DNA of 64,000 nucleotides from JBAZPT01 sp041645535 (GCA_041645535.1 JBAZPT010000002.1:186001-250000); one strand, 5' to 3'. Counted from the first letter of the stretch, positions 23,053 to 31,880 are shown. Numbers and translations: made by a program. The notes: generated by a model not told the origin, from the letters alone.

Positions 23053-23967
23053 ATGCAAAGAGAAACAAAAATTAAAATTGGAGTTGCCGCCGGACTCGTA
23101 ATTTTAGCCGGGATTATCGTGGCTGGTTCGGCGTGGATGTCAAAAAAAAGCGCCCAACGGGCGGAAGAAAACATGCGGGAAGCGGAGAAAATGACTGAAT
23201 CGCTTACGGCCAAGAGAAATGAGAAAGACAACTCGCGTATTTTGTTCGCGACCAACGGCAGCCGGGATATTTATAAAATAAAAAAGGGCGGCCAGTGGGT
23301 AGTTGAGATTGACGGCAAGGAGGGCGAGGTCTATGACGCTGTTGCCTCTCCGGCTTTCAGTTTAGACGGAACGCAATTCGCTTATAGCGCGACGCTTAAC
23401 GGCAAAACATTTCTGGTTATTAATGGCATCGCGCAGGAGACGCAATATAACAGCATTACGGAAATAGTTTTCAGCCCCGATGGCCAGCAGATTGCCTATA
23501 TGGCCAATAAAAATGAAAAATATGTGGTGGTTCTGAACCAGAAAGAAGGCAAGGAATATGAGGAAATTGGGGAACTGGAAACCAAAACTGGCACAGCTTA
23601 TATCATCTTTAGCTCGGACAGCCAAAGTTTTGCTTACAAGGTAATTCAAGAAGAGCAGCAGTTTATGGTAATAAATACCCAGGAAGGCAGAAGATACGAC
23701 AGTATCAGCAACTTCTCGTTCAGTGACGATGGCCATGAATATGCTTATGAAGCTGAAGATGACGGCCGGGAAATTATTGTGGTAAATGGCAAAGAGGTTT
23801 CCAATACTCCGGCAGATACTCCCGATGATTCTGGTTCGCCTGATGATTCGCCAGGCTCTTCCGACACTGATTATTCAACGCATTTTAGAAACGGAAAAAA
23901 AGATTTGCATTTGGATCCGAACCGCCTGAATTTTCCGGTGTGCACCGGGACTTCTTGTAATTTTTAG
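23053..23967 (+). CDS. TolB/WD40-like beta-propeller protein
   Basis: 304 aa. An N-terminal helix (about 9-29) and a short coiled linker are followed by four or five TolB-like repeats: FSLDGTQFAYSATLNGK, FSPDGQQIAYMANKNEK, FSSDSQSFAYKVIQ, FSDDGHEYAYEAED. A low-complexity Ser/Asp/Pro linker (about 250-275) leads to a short tail with two cysteines. It is probably exposed outside the membrane and may bind proteins. Function unknown. It ends at a strong terminator. Confidence 0.8.
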   Translation: MQRETKIKIGVAAGLVILAGIIVAGSAWMSKKSAQRAEENMREAEKMTESLTAKRNEKDNSRILFATNGSRDIYKIKKGGQWVVEIDGKEGEVYDAVASPAFSLDGTQFAYSATLNGKTFLVINGIAQETQYNSITEIVFSPDGQQIAYMANKNEKYVVVLNQKEGKEYEEIGELETKTGTAYIIFSSDSQSFAYKVIQEEQQFMVINTQEGRRYDSISNFSFSDDGHEYAYEAEDDGREIIVVNGKEVSNTPADTPDDSGSPDDSPGSSDTDYSTHFRNGKKDLHLDPNRLNFPVCTGTSCNF

Positions 23968-23985
23968 TTTCTTTCATTAACTATA

Positions 23986-24017
23986 AAAAGCAACCCCAAA
24001 TATTTGGGGTTGCTTTT
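23986..24017 (+). terminator. Strong terminator
   Basis: AAAAGCAACCCCAAA directly followed by its inverted copy with a minimal loop (TATT), then TTTTATTTTT. Confidence 0.9.
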
Positions 24018-24051
24018 ATTTTTCCAGAGTTTGCTATATGCTGAAAAGAGT

Positions 24052-24624
24052 ATGGATAAAATAACAGAAGAAAAAAATGATAAACAACTGATAGAAAAGT
24101 TTTTGGCGGGAGACGGGCAGTCTTTTGAATTTTTGCTGAAAAAATATCTCAAGCCGGTTTATAATTTTCTATACCGCCTGACCTCCGACACTGCGGCGCT
24201 CGATGATTTGACGCAAACAACTTTTATCAAAGCCTGGCAGAATATTAAAAAATTCAATCTGGACAAAAATTTCAAAACCTGGATTTTCACCATTGCCAAA
24301 AATACGGCTTATGATTATTTCAAAAAGAAAAAAACCGTTCCCTTTGCCAATTTTATCGATGCGGAGGGCAACAATAAACTGGAAAATATTTCTGACGGCG
24401 ATATTTTGCCGCTGGAACTTTTGGCCAAAGCCGACGCGGCTAAAACTTTGGAAACGGCGCTGGCTAAAATTAGCGATCAATACCACTTAATTTTAACGAT
24501 GCATTATAAAAACGACTTAACACTCCGGGAAATTGCCGAAATTCTAAGCTTGCCTTACAACACCGTCAAAAGTCAGCATCAGCGGGGGCTGAAAGCCTTG
24601 CGTCAGATCCTTCAAGAAATGTAG
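24052..24624 (+). CDS. ECF-type RNA polymerase sigma factor
   Basis: 190-aa sigma-70 family factor with only regions 2 and 4. Region 2: FLLKKYLKPVYNFLYRLTSDTAALDDLTQTTFIKAWQNI...FKTWIFTIAKNTAYDYFKKKK. Region 4: ISDQYHLILTMHYKNDLTLREIAEILSLPYNTVKSQHQRGLKALR. It starts at ATG 24052; the longer frame runs into the terminator. A membrane protein follows 66 bp downstream and may be its anti-sigma factor. Targets are unknown; the MacAB-like genes downstream are candidates by position. Confidence 0.9.
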   Translation: MDKITEEKNDKQLIEKFLAGDGQSFEFLLKKYLKPVYNFLYRLTSDTAALDDLTQTTFIKAWQNIKKFNLDKNFKTWIFTIAKNTAYDYFKKKKTVPFANFIDAEGNNKLENISDGDILPLELLAKADAAKTLETALAKISDQYHLILTMHYKNDLTLREIAEILSLPYNTVKSQHQRGLKALRQILQEM

Positions 24625-24690
24625 GGGGCTCAAATAAAGCAAAAAACAGTATTTTGCGCCTAAGCTTGGGGTTTGGGCGTATTAGTCAAT

Positions 24691-25098
24691 ATGAACGAGA
24701 AATTGAGCCAATTATTCAAAAATACCCAAGATTTAGAGCTTTCTGATGGTTTGGAGGCTTTTATTTTGTCCGAAATTGGGGCGATTAAGAGAAAAAGCGC
24801 TCAAAGAAAACTGGCGCTTTCTTATGCTGGAATTTTTGGTTCAGTAATTGCCGCAACTTATTTTGTTGTGAGCTTCGGAGGCGGAATAGTTGAATCGGAA
24901 TTTTTCAGCCTTATTTCGCTGGCGTTTTCCGATCTGGGCATAGTGCTGGCTAATTGGAAAGAGTTTGTTTATTCACTTCTGGAAACTTTTCCGGTCGTCT
25001 ATGCCGCGGTTATTCTGGCGCCGATTTTCACTCTGCTTTTATCATTCAATGGATATTTAAATAATCATAATCATAGTAGACACTACAGTGCTACATAG
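24691..25098 (+). CDS. Putative membrane anti-sigma-like protein
   Basis: 135 aa. A soluble N-terminal stretch of about 45 residues (LFKNTQDLELSDGLEAFILSEIGAIKRK) is followed by two membrane segments (about 46-68 and 100-125). There is no zinc-binding HxxxCxxC motif, so it is not a canonical ZAS anti-sigma factor; the role is inferred only from its place behind an ECF sigma gene. ATG 24691 is chosen over a TTG 18 nt upstream. A terminator hairpin covers its 3' end. Confidence 0.6.
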   Translation: MNEKLSQLFKNTQDLELSDGLEAFILSEIGAIKRKSAQRKLALSYAGIFGSVIAATYFVVSFGGGIVESEFFSLISLAFSDLGIVLANWKEFVYSLLETFPVVYAAVILAPIFTLLLSFNGYLNNHNHSRHYSAT

Positions 25099-25112
25099 CA
25101 TTGTAGTTTTTG
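25081..25112 (+). terminator. Terminator after the anti-sigma-like gene
   Basis: ACTACA-G-TGCT-ACAT-AGCA-T-TGTAGT followed by TTTTTGTT. Confidence 0.75.
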
Positions 25113-25123
25113 TTAAAAAATTC

Positions 25124-25257
25124 ACCCTGTTAAATAAATTTTGCTTTAGCAAAACTAAGATTTGAGAAAAAACAGGGGCACTAAAAAATAAATTGTAACT
25201 ATTAATAAAAATAAGTTGTTTCTATAAAATATAGACTCAAATCTTATTTAACAGGGT
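25124..25257. repeat. CCC-type element with nested insert, abutting the DUF5666 gene
   Basis: Left arm ACCCTGTTAAATAA (25124-25137) and right arm TTATTTAACAGGGT (25244-25257). The pairing continues inside as AAGATTTGAG/CTCAAATCTT, but on the left it is split by an extra 20-bp piece containing the palindrome TTTTGCTTTAGCAAAA. So one palindrome sits within another. The ATG of the next gene is 2 bp beyond the right end. Confidence 0.85.
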
Positions 25258-25259
25258 AA

Positions 25260-25781
25260 ATGAATACTCCAGAAATAAAATCAAAAAATTGCACCTGTTT
25301 CCAGTCGGGAAAAGCGAAAGTTTTAATTGTTGCGGCAATAGCTTTGGGTATAATTATTCTGATGCTCGGAAGTTTTGCCGGCGGTGTGGCGGTCGGAGCG
25401 CACAAAGCTAAATTTTCATCTGACTGGGGAAAAAATTACGAGCAGAATTTTATGGGATCAAGACAAGGAGAAAAGAGTTTTTTTGGAAACGGCATGACGG
25501 GTATGATGCAGGATTTTTCCGGGCGCGATTTTCGCAACGCCCATGGCTTGGCCGGAACGATAATTTCCATCGCGGATAATAATGTTATCGTTAAAGATAA
25601 AGACGGGAAAGAAAACACGGTAATCGTGACTGAAAAAACCTTGATCAAATCACGGCAGGCTGATCTAAAAGTCGGCGATCTCAAGGCTGATGACCAAATT
25701 GTCGCAATAGGCAGCCCGGATGAAGGCGGAGTGGTGAATGCAGTTCTGATCCGTGTTTTTAACAATCAAAATAATCAATAG
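25260..25781 (+). CDS. DUF5666-like membrane-anchored protein
   Basis: 173 aa. A cytoplasmic start with CTC, one helix (about 22-45), then an outside part whose last 85 residues (GLAGTIISIADNNVIVKDKDGKENTVIVTEKTLIKS...KADDQIVAIGSPDE) resemble DUF5666/OB-like domains. Function unknown; such proteins often stand beside MacAB-type exporters in CPR. It is the first of four genes that look like one exporter operon and starts immediately after the repeat. Confidence 0.75.
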   Translation: MNTPEIKSKNCTCFQSGKAKVLIVAAIALGIIILMLGSFAGGVAVGAHKAKFSSDWGKNYEQNFMGSRQGEKSFFGNGMTGMMQDFSGRDFRNAHGLAGTIISIADNNVIVKDKDGKENTVIVTEKTLIKSRQADLKVGDLKADDQIVAIGSPDEGGVVNAVLIRVFNNQNNQ

Positions 25782-25791
25782 AGCAATCTGA

Positions 25792-26877
25792 ATGAAACTA
25801 TCTAAAATCAAGAAGTCTTATTTAATAATCACGGCGCTGGTTATAATTGGGGGAGGTTATTATTGGTATAGCCAGAGCAAAAATAGCGGCAGCCAAATCA
25901 GATATGTCACTGTCGCGGCTGAAAAAGGCACGCTTTCAGTTTCCGTGACCGGCAGCGGCCAGGCGGAGGCAGTGAATCAAGTGGAACTGAAACCAGTGGT
26001 GGCGGGTGACGCCATTGATGTGGTAAATGTATATGTAAAAAACGATCAGGAAGTGAAAAAAGGCGATCTGGTGGCGCTGCTTGATCCGGAAAACGCGCAA
26101 AACGCGGTGCGCAATGCCGAGCTGGATCTTGAGAGCGCGGAAAATAAATATAAGCAAGTCAAGGAAAATTACGAAGACGATGAAGCCGATAAGTATGACA
26201 AAAAATCGCAAGCAATTACGGTTGAACAAAAAAAGAATACTCTTGCTGACGCCAAAAAAAATCTAAGCGACTACTATATCCGCGCGCCTTTTGACGGAAT
26301 AGTCACGAGCCTTAGTGTCAGCTCTGGCGATTCAGTTTCCCGTTCTGATATTTTAGCTTCAGTAATCACTAAAAATATTCAGGCGAAAGTTTCTTTGAAT
26401 GAAGTGGATGCGGTGAGAGTTAAGATTGGGGACATGGCCGAACTTTCTTTTGACGCTCTGCCGGATTTGAAAGTTTCCGGCAAGGTTATAAAAATAGATA
26501 CCATTGGCACATTAAGCCAGGGCGTGGCGACATACAATGCGGAAATTTCCCTGGATTCGCAGCCCGAACTTTTAAAGCCAGGCATGAATGTTTCGGCTAG
26601 CATTATTACTGATGTCAAAGAGGGAGCGGTCATCGTTCCTGCAAGCGCGGTGAAAACGGAAAATAACAAAAGCTATGTGGAAATTCTAAAGAACGGAGCC
26701 GCGGAGCGGAAAACAGTTGAGATTGGATCTTCCAATGATACGCAGACGGAAATTTTAAATGGTTTAAGCGCGGGCGATAAAGTTATTACGCAAACAATCA
26801 ATTTGAATGCCGCGGCTAATCCAGCTTCAACCGGCGGCGGTCTTGGCGGCGGCGGAGCCTTCCGCGCATTGCACTAA
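25792..26877 (+). CDS. Efflux adaptor, MacA/HlyD family
   Basis: 361-aa membrane-fusion-type adaptor. N-terminal helix (about 9-26), a lipoyl-like half (VELKPVVAGDAIDVVNVYVKNDQEVKKGDLVALLD), a coiled-coil hairpin (about 100-160), the second lipoyl half (YIRAPFDGIVTSLSVSSGDSV), then beta-barrel and proximal domains (GMNVSASIITDVKEGAVIVPASAVK). The Gly-rich tail GGGLGGGG is typical of Gram-positive-like MacA proteins. It joins the ABC ATPase and permease that follow. Confidence 0.9.
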   Translation: MKLSKIKKSYLIITALVIIGGGYYWYSQSKNSGSQIRYVTVAAEKGTLSVSVTGSGQAEAVNQVELKPVVAGDAIDVVNVYVKNDQEVKKGDLVALLDPENAQNAVRNAELDLESAENKYKQVKENYEDDEADKYDKKSQAITVEQKKNTLADAKKNLSDYYIRAPFDGIVTSLSVSSGDSVSRSDILASVITKNIQAKVSLNEVDAVRVKIGDMAELSFDALPDLKVSGKVIKIDTIGTLSQGVATYNAEISLDSQPELLKPGMNVSASIITDVKEGAVIVPASAVKTENNKSYVEILKNGAAERKTVEIGSSNDTQTEILNGLSAGDKVITQTINLNAAANPASTGGGLGGGGAFRALH

Positions 26878-26880
26878 ACT

Positions 26881-27573
26881 ATGATTGAATGCAAAAAGCT
26901 TTCGAAAACTTATATCAATGGCGACATAAAGACGCAGGCCGTCTGCGGCGTTTCGTTAAAAATTGGAAAAGGTGAATTCGTGGCAATCATCGGTCCATCG
27001 GGATCCGGCAAATCAACGCTTATGCATATTTTGGGCGCGCTGGATATTCCAACTGCGGGGGAATATTTTTTAGACGGCAGGAAAGTTTCCGAAATGAGCG
27101 AGGACGAGCTTTCTGATCTGCGCCGGGATAAAATTGGATTTGTTTTCCAGTCCTTCAATCTTTTGCCGCGAACCGCGGTTATGCGCAATGTTATGCTGCC
27201 GCTTCTGTTCAGTGAAATTTCTCAAAAAGACCGGGAACTTAGAGCGCGCGAAGCTTTGAAATATGCCGGTCTGGAAGAAAGTAAATTTAATAATTTATCC
27301 AATCAGCTGTCCGGCGGACAGATGCAAAGAGTGGCGATTGCGCGCGCGCTGGTGAATAATCCATCCATAATTTTGGCGGATGAACCGACTGGAAATCTGG
27401 ATACTAAGACCAGCAAAATTATCATGCAAACTTTTCAGGAATTGAACCGCAACGGCCATACCATTGTTATCATTACGCATGAGATGGAAGTTGCTAATTT
27501 TGCTAAAAGAATTATTTCAGTGCGGGACGGATTAATCGAAAGCGATATTCACCCCCACACCAATAGTGTATGA
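26881..27573 (+). CDS. ABC transporter ATPase, MacB/LolD type
   Basis: 230-aa ABC ATPase. Walker A GPSGSGKST (about 38), Q-loop FVFQSFNLLPR, signature LSGGQMQRVAIARAL (about 141), Walker B ILADEPTGNLD and switch ITHEMEVA. It powers the permease encoded after the repeat element. The last residues (HPHTNSV) are encoded by the left arm of the repeat at 27551, so the insertion rewrote the C-terminus without touching the ATPase core. It follows the adaptor gene after 3 bp. Confidence 0.93.
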   Translation: MIECKKLSKTYINGDIKTQAVCGVSLKIGKGEFVAIIGPSGSGKSTLMHILGALDIPTAGEYFLDGRKVSEMSEDELSDLRRDKIGFVFQSFNLLPRTAVMRNVMLPLLFSEISQKDRELRAREALKYAGLEESKFNNLSNQLSGGQMQRVAIARALVNNPSIILADEPTGNLDTKTSKIIMQTFQELNRNGHTIVIITHEMEVANFAKRIISVRDGLIESDIHPHTNSV

Positions 27574-27624
27574 AAAAATATTCTGTAAAAAATAAATTAA
27601 ACCCGACACAATTGGTGTGGGGGT
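27551..27624. repeat. CCCC-type element inside the exporter operon
   Basis: ACCCCCACACCAAT (27551-27564) and ATTGGTGTGGGGGT (27611-27624), perfect 14-bp arms, 74 bp end to end. The arm type is shared with the GIY-YIG element at 31882 and the element at 45647. The left arm forms the end of the ATPase gene; the right end is 9 bp before the permease ATG. Confidence 0.88.
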
Positions 27625-27633
27625 AAAAAAATA

Positions 27634-28848
27634 ATGCTACAAGATTTATTTAAAGAAACAATCTGGTCGCTTTCAAGCAATAAGGCGCGTTCGGGGCTTA
27701 CGATTTTAGGCATTGTCATCGGCATCGCGTCAGTCATTACGATGGTGGCCATTGGCCAGGGAGCCCAAAATTCGATTGAAACAAGCATTGAATCAATCGG
27801 TTCTAATTTAATTATGATTATGCCAGGCGCGCAACGGGTGGGCGGCATAAGCCAGGGCGGGGGCAGCGCGCAATCGCTCACCGTGGAAGACGCGGACGCG
27901 ATTCGGGCGCAAATAGCGAATGTAAAAGCGGTGGCGCCGACAATGCAAAAGCGTTACCAAATTTCGTCCAAAGGAAAAAATACCAGCACGCAAGTTACGG
28001 GAACGGCAGAGGGCTATTTCATTGTCCGCAATCTAAAAATAAATATTGGCTCTTTTTTTAGTGAACAGCAAGTCAAAGTATCCGCTAAGGTGGCAGTCAT
28101 CGGTCCGGATACTCGCGATGAATTATTCGGAGAAAATGTTAATCCGACTGGGCAAAGCATCCGTATCAACGGAGTTGACTTTCAAGTGATCGGCGTGACC
28201 GAAGCTAAGGGCGGATCCGGATTTAATAATCAGGATGACGCGGCGTATGTTCCGCTGGGGAGCGCCCAGCACTATCTTTCCGGGGATGAATATCTGAACA
28301 ATATCAGTGTGGCGGCGGAAAACCAGGAATCCATGGGCGCGGTCCAGGAACAGATTTCAAGCCTGCTGATGTCGCGCCACAAAATAAAAAGCGCCGAAGA
28401 AGCGGATTTTAATATTATGAATCAAAACGATATTATTGCCACTGCGACCAGCATAACGGATACATTTACGCTGTTGCTTTCTTCAATTGCCGGCATTTCG
28501 CTTTTGGTCGGCGGCATCGGCATTATGAATATGATGCTTACGACCGTTACTGAAAGGACGCGTGAAATTGGTTTGCGCAAAGCAGTGGGCATCCGTAAAG
28601 GTTATATTAATTTGCAATTTTTAGCTGAAGCTGTGACGCTCACTCTTTTGGGCGGAATAGCCGGGGTGGCGCTGGGATTTCTGGCTTCGTTTTTGATTTC
28701 AAAATTCGCAAGCCTTACCACGCAAATTTCACCTTCGGCCATACTGCTGGCCTTCGGCGTTTCGGCCGGCGTGGGAATTGTTTTTGGATTTTATCCTGCC
28801 CGCAAAGCCGCAGCCATGAGCCCCATAGATGCTCTAAAATATGAATAA
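27634..28848 (+). CDS. ABC transporter permease, MacB/FtsX family
   Basis: 404 aa. An N-terminal helix (ARSGLTILGIVIGIASVITMVAIG) precedes a large extracytoplasmic MacB core domain (about 45-270) and three C-terminal helices with the FtsX-type signature TERTREIGLRKAVGIRK and PARKAAAMSPIDALKYE. With the adaptor and ATPase it should form an exporter for peptides, lipoproteins or drugs; the substrate is unknown. Confidence 0.92.
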   Translation: MLQDLFKETIWSLSSNKARSGLTILGIVIGIASVITMVAIGQGAQNSIETSIESIGSNLIMIMPGAQRVGGISQGGGSAQSLTVEDADAIRAQIANVKAVAPTMQKRYQISSKGKNTSTQVTGTAEGYFIVRNLKINIGSFFSEQQVKVSAKVAVIGPDTRDELFGENVNPTGQSIRINGVDFQVIGVTEAKGGSGFNNQDDAAYVPLGSAQHYLSGDEYLNNISVAAENQESMGAVQEQISSLLMSRHKIKSAEEADFNIMNQNDIIATATSITDTFTLLLSSIAGISLLVGGIGIMNMMLTTVTERTREIGLRKAVGIRKGYINLQFLAEAVTLTLLGGIAGVALGFLASFLISKFASLTTQISPSAILLAFGVSAGVGIVFGFYPARKAAAMSPIDALKYE

Positions 28849-28853
28849 TAATT

Positions 28854-30260
28854 TCAATTGCGTTTTACGCTAGTGGCGGTGATGTAAGCTCCGCGGATTG
28901 AACCGGTGACAGTTACTTTGTCGCCTTTTTTTAATGTGGCGAGATTCAATGTCGCGCCGGAAGCAGTTGTGACGCGCGAATAATTATAGACTTGGACGCC
29001 ATAAGCGATTCCGTCAGCAACCATCGAAAATGCGCCGGCTCGCGAAGTGCTGGCATTGACAGCAGTCACTTTTCCGGAAATAGCTTGTCCTCCGCCGGCG
29101 AAAACTGGCGAGCCGGAAGATTTGGTGTTTAGATCATTAACTTGAATGGTTTTTATTTTTTCCGCTTCCGGAACCGCCTGTGAAGTCGGGCGGTAGGCCG
29201 TTTTTTGATCCAGGCTTTTTTTGTCCACAGCCATAGAAGACACAAAACTGCGCACCAGATATTCGCGGACAATCTTGCCAGTTTCGGGAACAACTTCCAC
29301 AATCCGGTGCCGACCGGATTCAGCAATCAAAACGTGGCCGTTAGAAAGCTTGGCAGTGTCAGTGGGACCGCTCAAGTTTTTTCCATCCGATAATTTATTC
29401 AGGAGCCACAAAATTTTCCCAGAGCGGTCAACTTCAAAAACTTCTCCTTTTAGGCGGTCTTCCAAGACAAAGGTATTTTCATCAGTGGCGAAAACATTTT
29501 GCAGCCATTCGGCATCTGGTTTTTGATATTCCCAGACAATATTTTTAGTCTCTCGATCAACAAGCATAATTTTTTTCTCAATCGTGTCGGTAATCAGAAA
29601 TTCTTGGCCGCCTTTAAGCGGGCGCACGCTGGTGTTGCCTTTCAGAAATCCCGGCGCGGAACTCATTTTGTGATATTCTCCATACTCCCAGACAACCTGA
29701 TTAGTTTTTTGATCCACTACTTTTACCTGGCGGTCATTGCCGTCGTTGATGACTATTTCGTGATCATTGAATTTAAAAGCTTTGTCCGGCTCATCCAAAA
29801 CTCCGCCGCGATAAGTCTGCAGGCCGGCAGTTCCGTATTGCCAGACCAGGTTATGATTTTGCCGGTCAAGTTCCTGCACCATCATACCATCGCCGTGCGA
29901 AGCAATCAGATTGCCATTGGTCGCGATCGTCACATATTCAATCCCGCCGATAAAATACCAGCTCGTTTGCGGAATCGGCGCGCTGTTCATATTCTGTTCC
30001 CAGACTACTTTGCCATCCGGGTCAAAACCTAAAACGCGGTTGCCGCTAAAATCAGTAATCCACAAAATGGAAAACCCCGGGCCAAAATCAGGAACTTTCG
30101 CGGGGGTTTCCGGAAAGGAGCTTATCTTGTTTGATTCGTTTTCTATTTTTGAAATTTTATTTTTTTGTGAAAAAATAAAAACCCCCGCGAGAATTATCAC
30201 GGCGATCAAGGCTGTCGTTTGAATTTGTTTTTTGTATTTTATCCAAATATTATTTTCCAT
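28854..30260 (-). CDS. Membrane-anchored PQQ/NHL-like beta-propeller protein
   Basis: 468 aa. An N-terminal helix (about 13-30) is followed by a propeller region (about 55-350) with repeats such as VLGFDPDGKVVWEQNM, VVDQKTNQVVWEYG, LVDRETKNIVWEYQ and EVDRSGKILWLLN, similar to arylsulfotransferase/PQQ-like propellers. A C-terminal OB-like domain (about 395-468, AISGKVTAVNAS...KKGDKVTVTGSIRGAYITATSVKRN) resembles DUF5666. It overlaps the upstream phosphatase gene by 11 bp, so they form an operon. Function unknown; probably a surface protein. Confidence 0.75.
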   Translation of the reverse strand: MENNIWIKYKKQIQTTALIAVIILAGVFIFSQKNKISKIENESNKISSFPETPAKVPDFGPGFSILWITDFSGNRVLGFDPDGKVVWEQNMNSAPIPQTSWYFIGGIEYVTIATNGNLIASHGDGMMVQELDRQNHNLVWQYGTAGLQTYRGGVLDEPDKAFKFNDHEIVINDGNDRQVKVVDQKTNQVVWEYGEYHKMSSAPGFLKGNTSVRPLKGGQEFLITDTIEKKIMLVDRETKNIVWEYQKPDAEWLQNVFATDENTFVLEDRLKGEVFEVDRSGKILWLLNKLSDGKNLSGPTDTAKLSNGHVLIAESGRHRIVEVVPETGKIVREYLVRSFVSSMAVDKKSLDQKTAYRPTSQAVPEAEKIKTIQVNDLNTKSSGSPVFAGGGQAISGKVTAVNASTSRAGAFSMVADGIAYGVQVYNYSRVTTASGATLNLATLKKGDKVTVTGSIRGAYITATSVKRN

Positions 30261-30957
30261 AATTTCCCGGCGCGTGGTTGGCGGCGTAGTTTTTCAGGAA
30301 TTTTTCCTGCGCGATGCTGACTCCGCCTTGGAAAAGTTTAGCTTCTTCCAGAACTTGATCCACCGGCCAGCCTTGGACGGCATAGCGGTAAAGCGCGACC
30401 ATTACTCCGGCGCGGCCGATGCCTCCGCGGCAATGGACATGCGCGGGTTGGTTTTCCGGTTTGGCGACAAAAGACAAGAATTGTTCCGCCTGCGCGTCTG
30501 TGGGCGCGGCGCCGTCCAGCATTTGGATTTTCAAATAGTTTAGCCCCAATTCTTTGAAGCCGGGGATAAGCGCGTCGTCCGAAACTTCCGGCGCGTGGTC
30601 TCCGTCAACGCGCAAATTGATGTCGCTTTTCCAGCCGTTGTTTTTCATCCACTGAAATCCGGAAAGTGTCGGTTGGCCGGAACGGGAAAGAACGCCGGGA
30701 ACGGGAATAGCAAAAGACCAAAAGCCGTAATCGCTTGGAGCATCGGCCGGCAAATTACCGCGTGGGCCGACAAAAATTATTTCTGGCGTTTTTATTTCAG
30801 CAGTTTTTGCCGGCGTCTGAATTTCTTCGCTTGGGGACTTAGTCCCCAAGTCATGCGGAGCCAAAGTTTTGCGGCCGGAAAGGATAAAAATCAAAAACAG
30901 GATAACGACAAAAGCAACCGCGAGAAGATAGTAGTTGTATTTTTTCAAAATAAGCAT
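30250..30957 (-). CDS. Dual-specificity protein-phosphatase-like protein
   Basis: 235 aa. An N-terminal helix (about 8-27) and a linker precede a tyrosine-phosphatase-fold domain with the catalytic loop HCRGGIGRAG (Cys-x5-Arg) near residue 170 and an upstream INLRVDGDHAPE region holding the candidate general acid. The domain lies outside the membrane if the helix is an anchor, so the substrate may be an extracellular phosphate ester rather than a protein. ATG 30957 is used because the longer start lies within TGGTATAAT, the promoter -10. Confidence 0.82.
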   Translation of the reverse strand: MLILKKYNYYLLAVAFVVILFLIFILSGRKTLAPHDLGTKSPSEEIQTPAKTAEIKTPEIIFVGPRGNLPADAPSDYGFWSFAIPVPGVLSRSGQPTLSGFQWMKNNGWKSDINLRVDGDHAPEVSDDALIPGFKELGLNYLKIQMLDGAAPTDAQAEQFLSFVAKPENQPAHVHCRGGIGRAGVMVALYRYAVQGWPVDQVLEEAKLFQGGVSIAQEKFLKNYAANHAPGNYGK

Positions 30958-31013
30958 GGTTTGATTATACCACAACACCATTAAAAGCTAATAAAAATTG
31001 ATTATGCCAGATA

Positions 31014-31070
31014 AGTACGATCGTACTCAAGTGGTATAATTATTGAATTTGGCTTGATAAGTGATATAAT
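31014..31070 (+). promoter_or_regulatory. Palindrome and tandem -10 elements before alkD
   Basis: Perfect 14-bp palindrome AGTACGATCGTACT (31014-31027), then TGGTATAAT (-10 at 31035-31040) and, 30 bp on, TTGAAT-N16-TATAAT (-10 at 31065-31070). The palindrome could be an operator or a methylation/restriction-type site. Confidence 0.5.
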
Positions 31071-31103
31071 AAATAAAGGCATAATAAGGCTTAAATAAGC
31101 GCT

Positions 31104-31805
31104 ATGAAAAGCGAAGGGATTGTAGCAGAACTCCAAAAACTCAAAAATCCGGAGAAAGCCAGGCTTCTTGGCCGGTTTTTTAAGTGCGCCAAGGGAGAAT
31201 ATGGAGAAGGGGATATTTTTTGGGGCATTATGGTTCCACTTCAGCGGCAAGTCGCCAAGAAATATTTTCAAGAGGCGGACTTAAAAGACGCGCAAAAATT
31301 ATTGGATAGTCCAGTGTATGAACAACGCCTCACCGGGCTTTTGATGTTGGTTTTAAAATTCGGGAAAGCCGATGAAAAACTGCGGAAAGTTGTTTATAAT
31401 TTCTATTTAAAAAACACTAAGCGGATCAACAATTGGGACTTAGTGGATCTTACGGCGCCGAAAATTGTCGGCGGATATTTATTAAATAAAGATCGAAAAA
31501 TTTTATACAAGCTGGCCCGATCCAAAAATTTATGGGAGCGGCGCATCGCGGTCTTGGCGACGTTCATGTTTATTCGCGATAATCAATTTGCAGACTCACT
31601 TAAAATTTCCGAAATATTATTAAACGACAAACACGATCTCATACACAAAGCCGTTGGCTGGATGCTTAGGGAAATCGGCAAAAGAGACATAAAAGCGGAA
31701 GAAAAATTTTTGCAAAAATATTACCGCGCTATGCCACGCACCATGCTGCGTTACGCGATTGAAAAATTTCCGGAGAGGAAAAGAAAAAAGTATCTGGAGA
31801 AATAA
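31104..31805 (+). CDS. DNA alkylation repair glycosylase, AlkD family
   Basis: 233 aa of HEAT-like helical repeats. The family pattern is clear: IFWGIMVPLQRQVAKKY, RLTGLLMLV, INNWDLVDLTAPKIVGGYLL, WERRIAVLATFMFI, DLIHKAVGWMLREIGKRD and PRTMLRYAIEKFP. AlkD excises alkylated bases such as 3- and 7-methylpurines; WD and R residues in the central repeats match the active site. It is monocistronic with tandem promoters. Confidence 0.92.
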   Translation: MKSEGIVAELQKLKNPEKARLLGRFFKCAKGEYGEGDIFWGIMVPLQRQVAKKYFQEADLKDAQKLLDSPVYEQRLTGLLMLVLKFGKADEKLRKVVYNFYLKNTKRINNWDLVDLTAPKIVGGYLLNKDRKILYKLARSKNLWERRIAVLATFMFIRDNQFADSLKISEILLNDKHDLIHKAVGWMLREIGKRDIKAEEKFLQKYYRAMPRTMLRYAIEKFPERKRKKYLEK

Positions 31806-31813
31806 TTTTCCGC

Positions 31814-31842
31814 TTGACTTTTGCAGCATTAAAGAGTATATT
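31814..31842 (+). promoter_or_regulatory. Promoter upstream of the GIY-YIG element
   Basis: TTGACT (31814-31819), 17-nt spacer, TATATT (31837-31842). Predicted transcription starts near 31849, just before a terminator hairpin. Confidence 0.7.
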
Positions 31843-31859
31843 TATTAAGTAGATTATTT

Positions 31860-31880
31860 CTGCCTGGGGGCAGTTTTTTT
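31860..31880 (+). terminator. Short terminator/attenuator before the GIY-YIG gene
   Basis: CTGCC-TGGG-GGCAG followed by seven T's, placed between the promoter and the element. A transcript from 31849 would end after about 30 nt unless read through. Confidence 0.75.

Noticed and set aside
25124..25257. Simple rho-independent terminators as the full explanation of the CCCC-type elements
   Set aside because: Most have 30-100 bp between arms and no T tract, and several end at start codons; only 34692 and 45647 look terminator-like.
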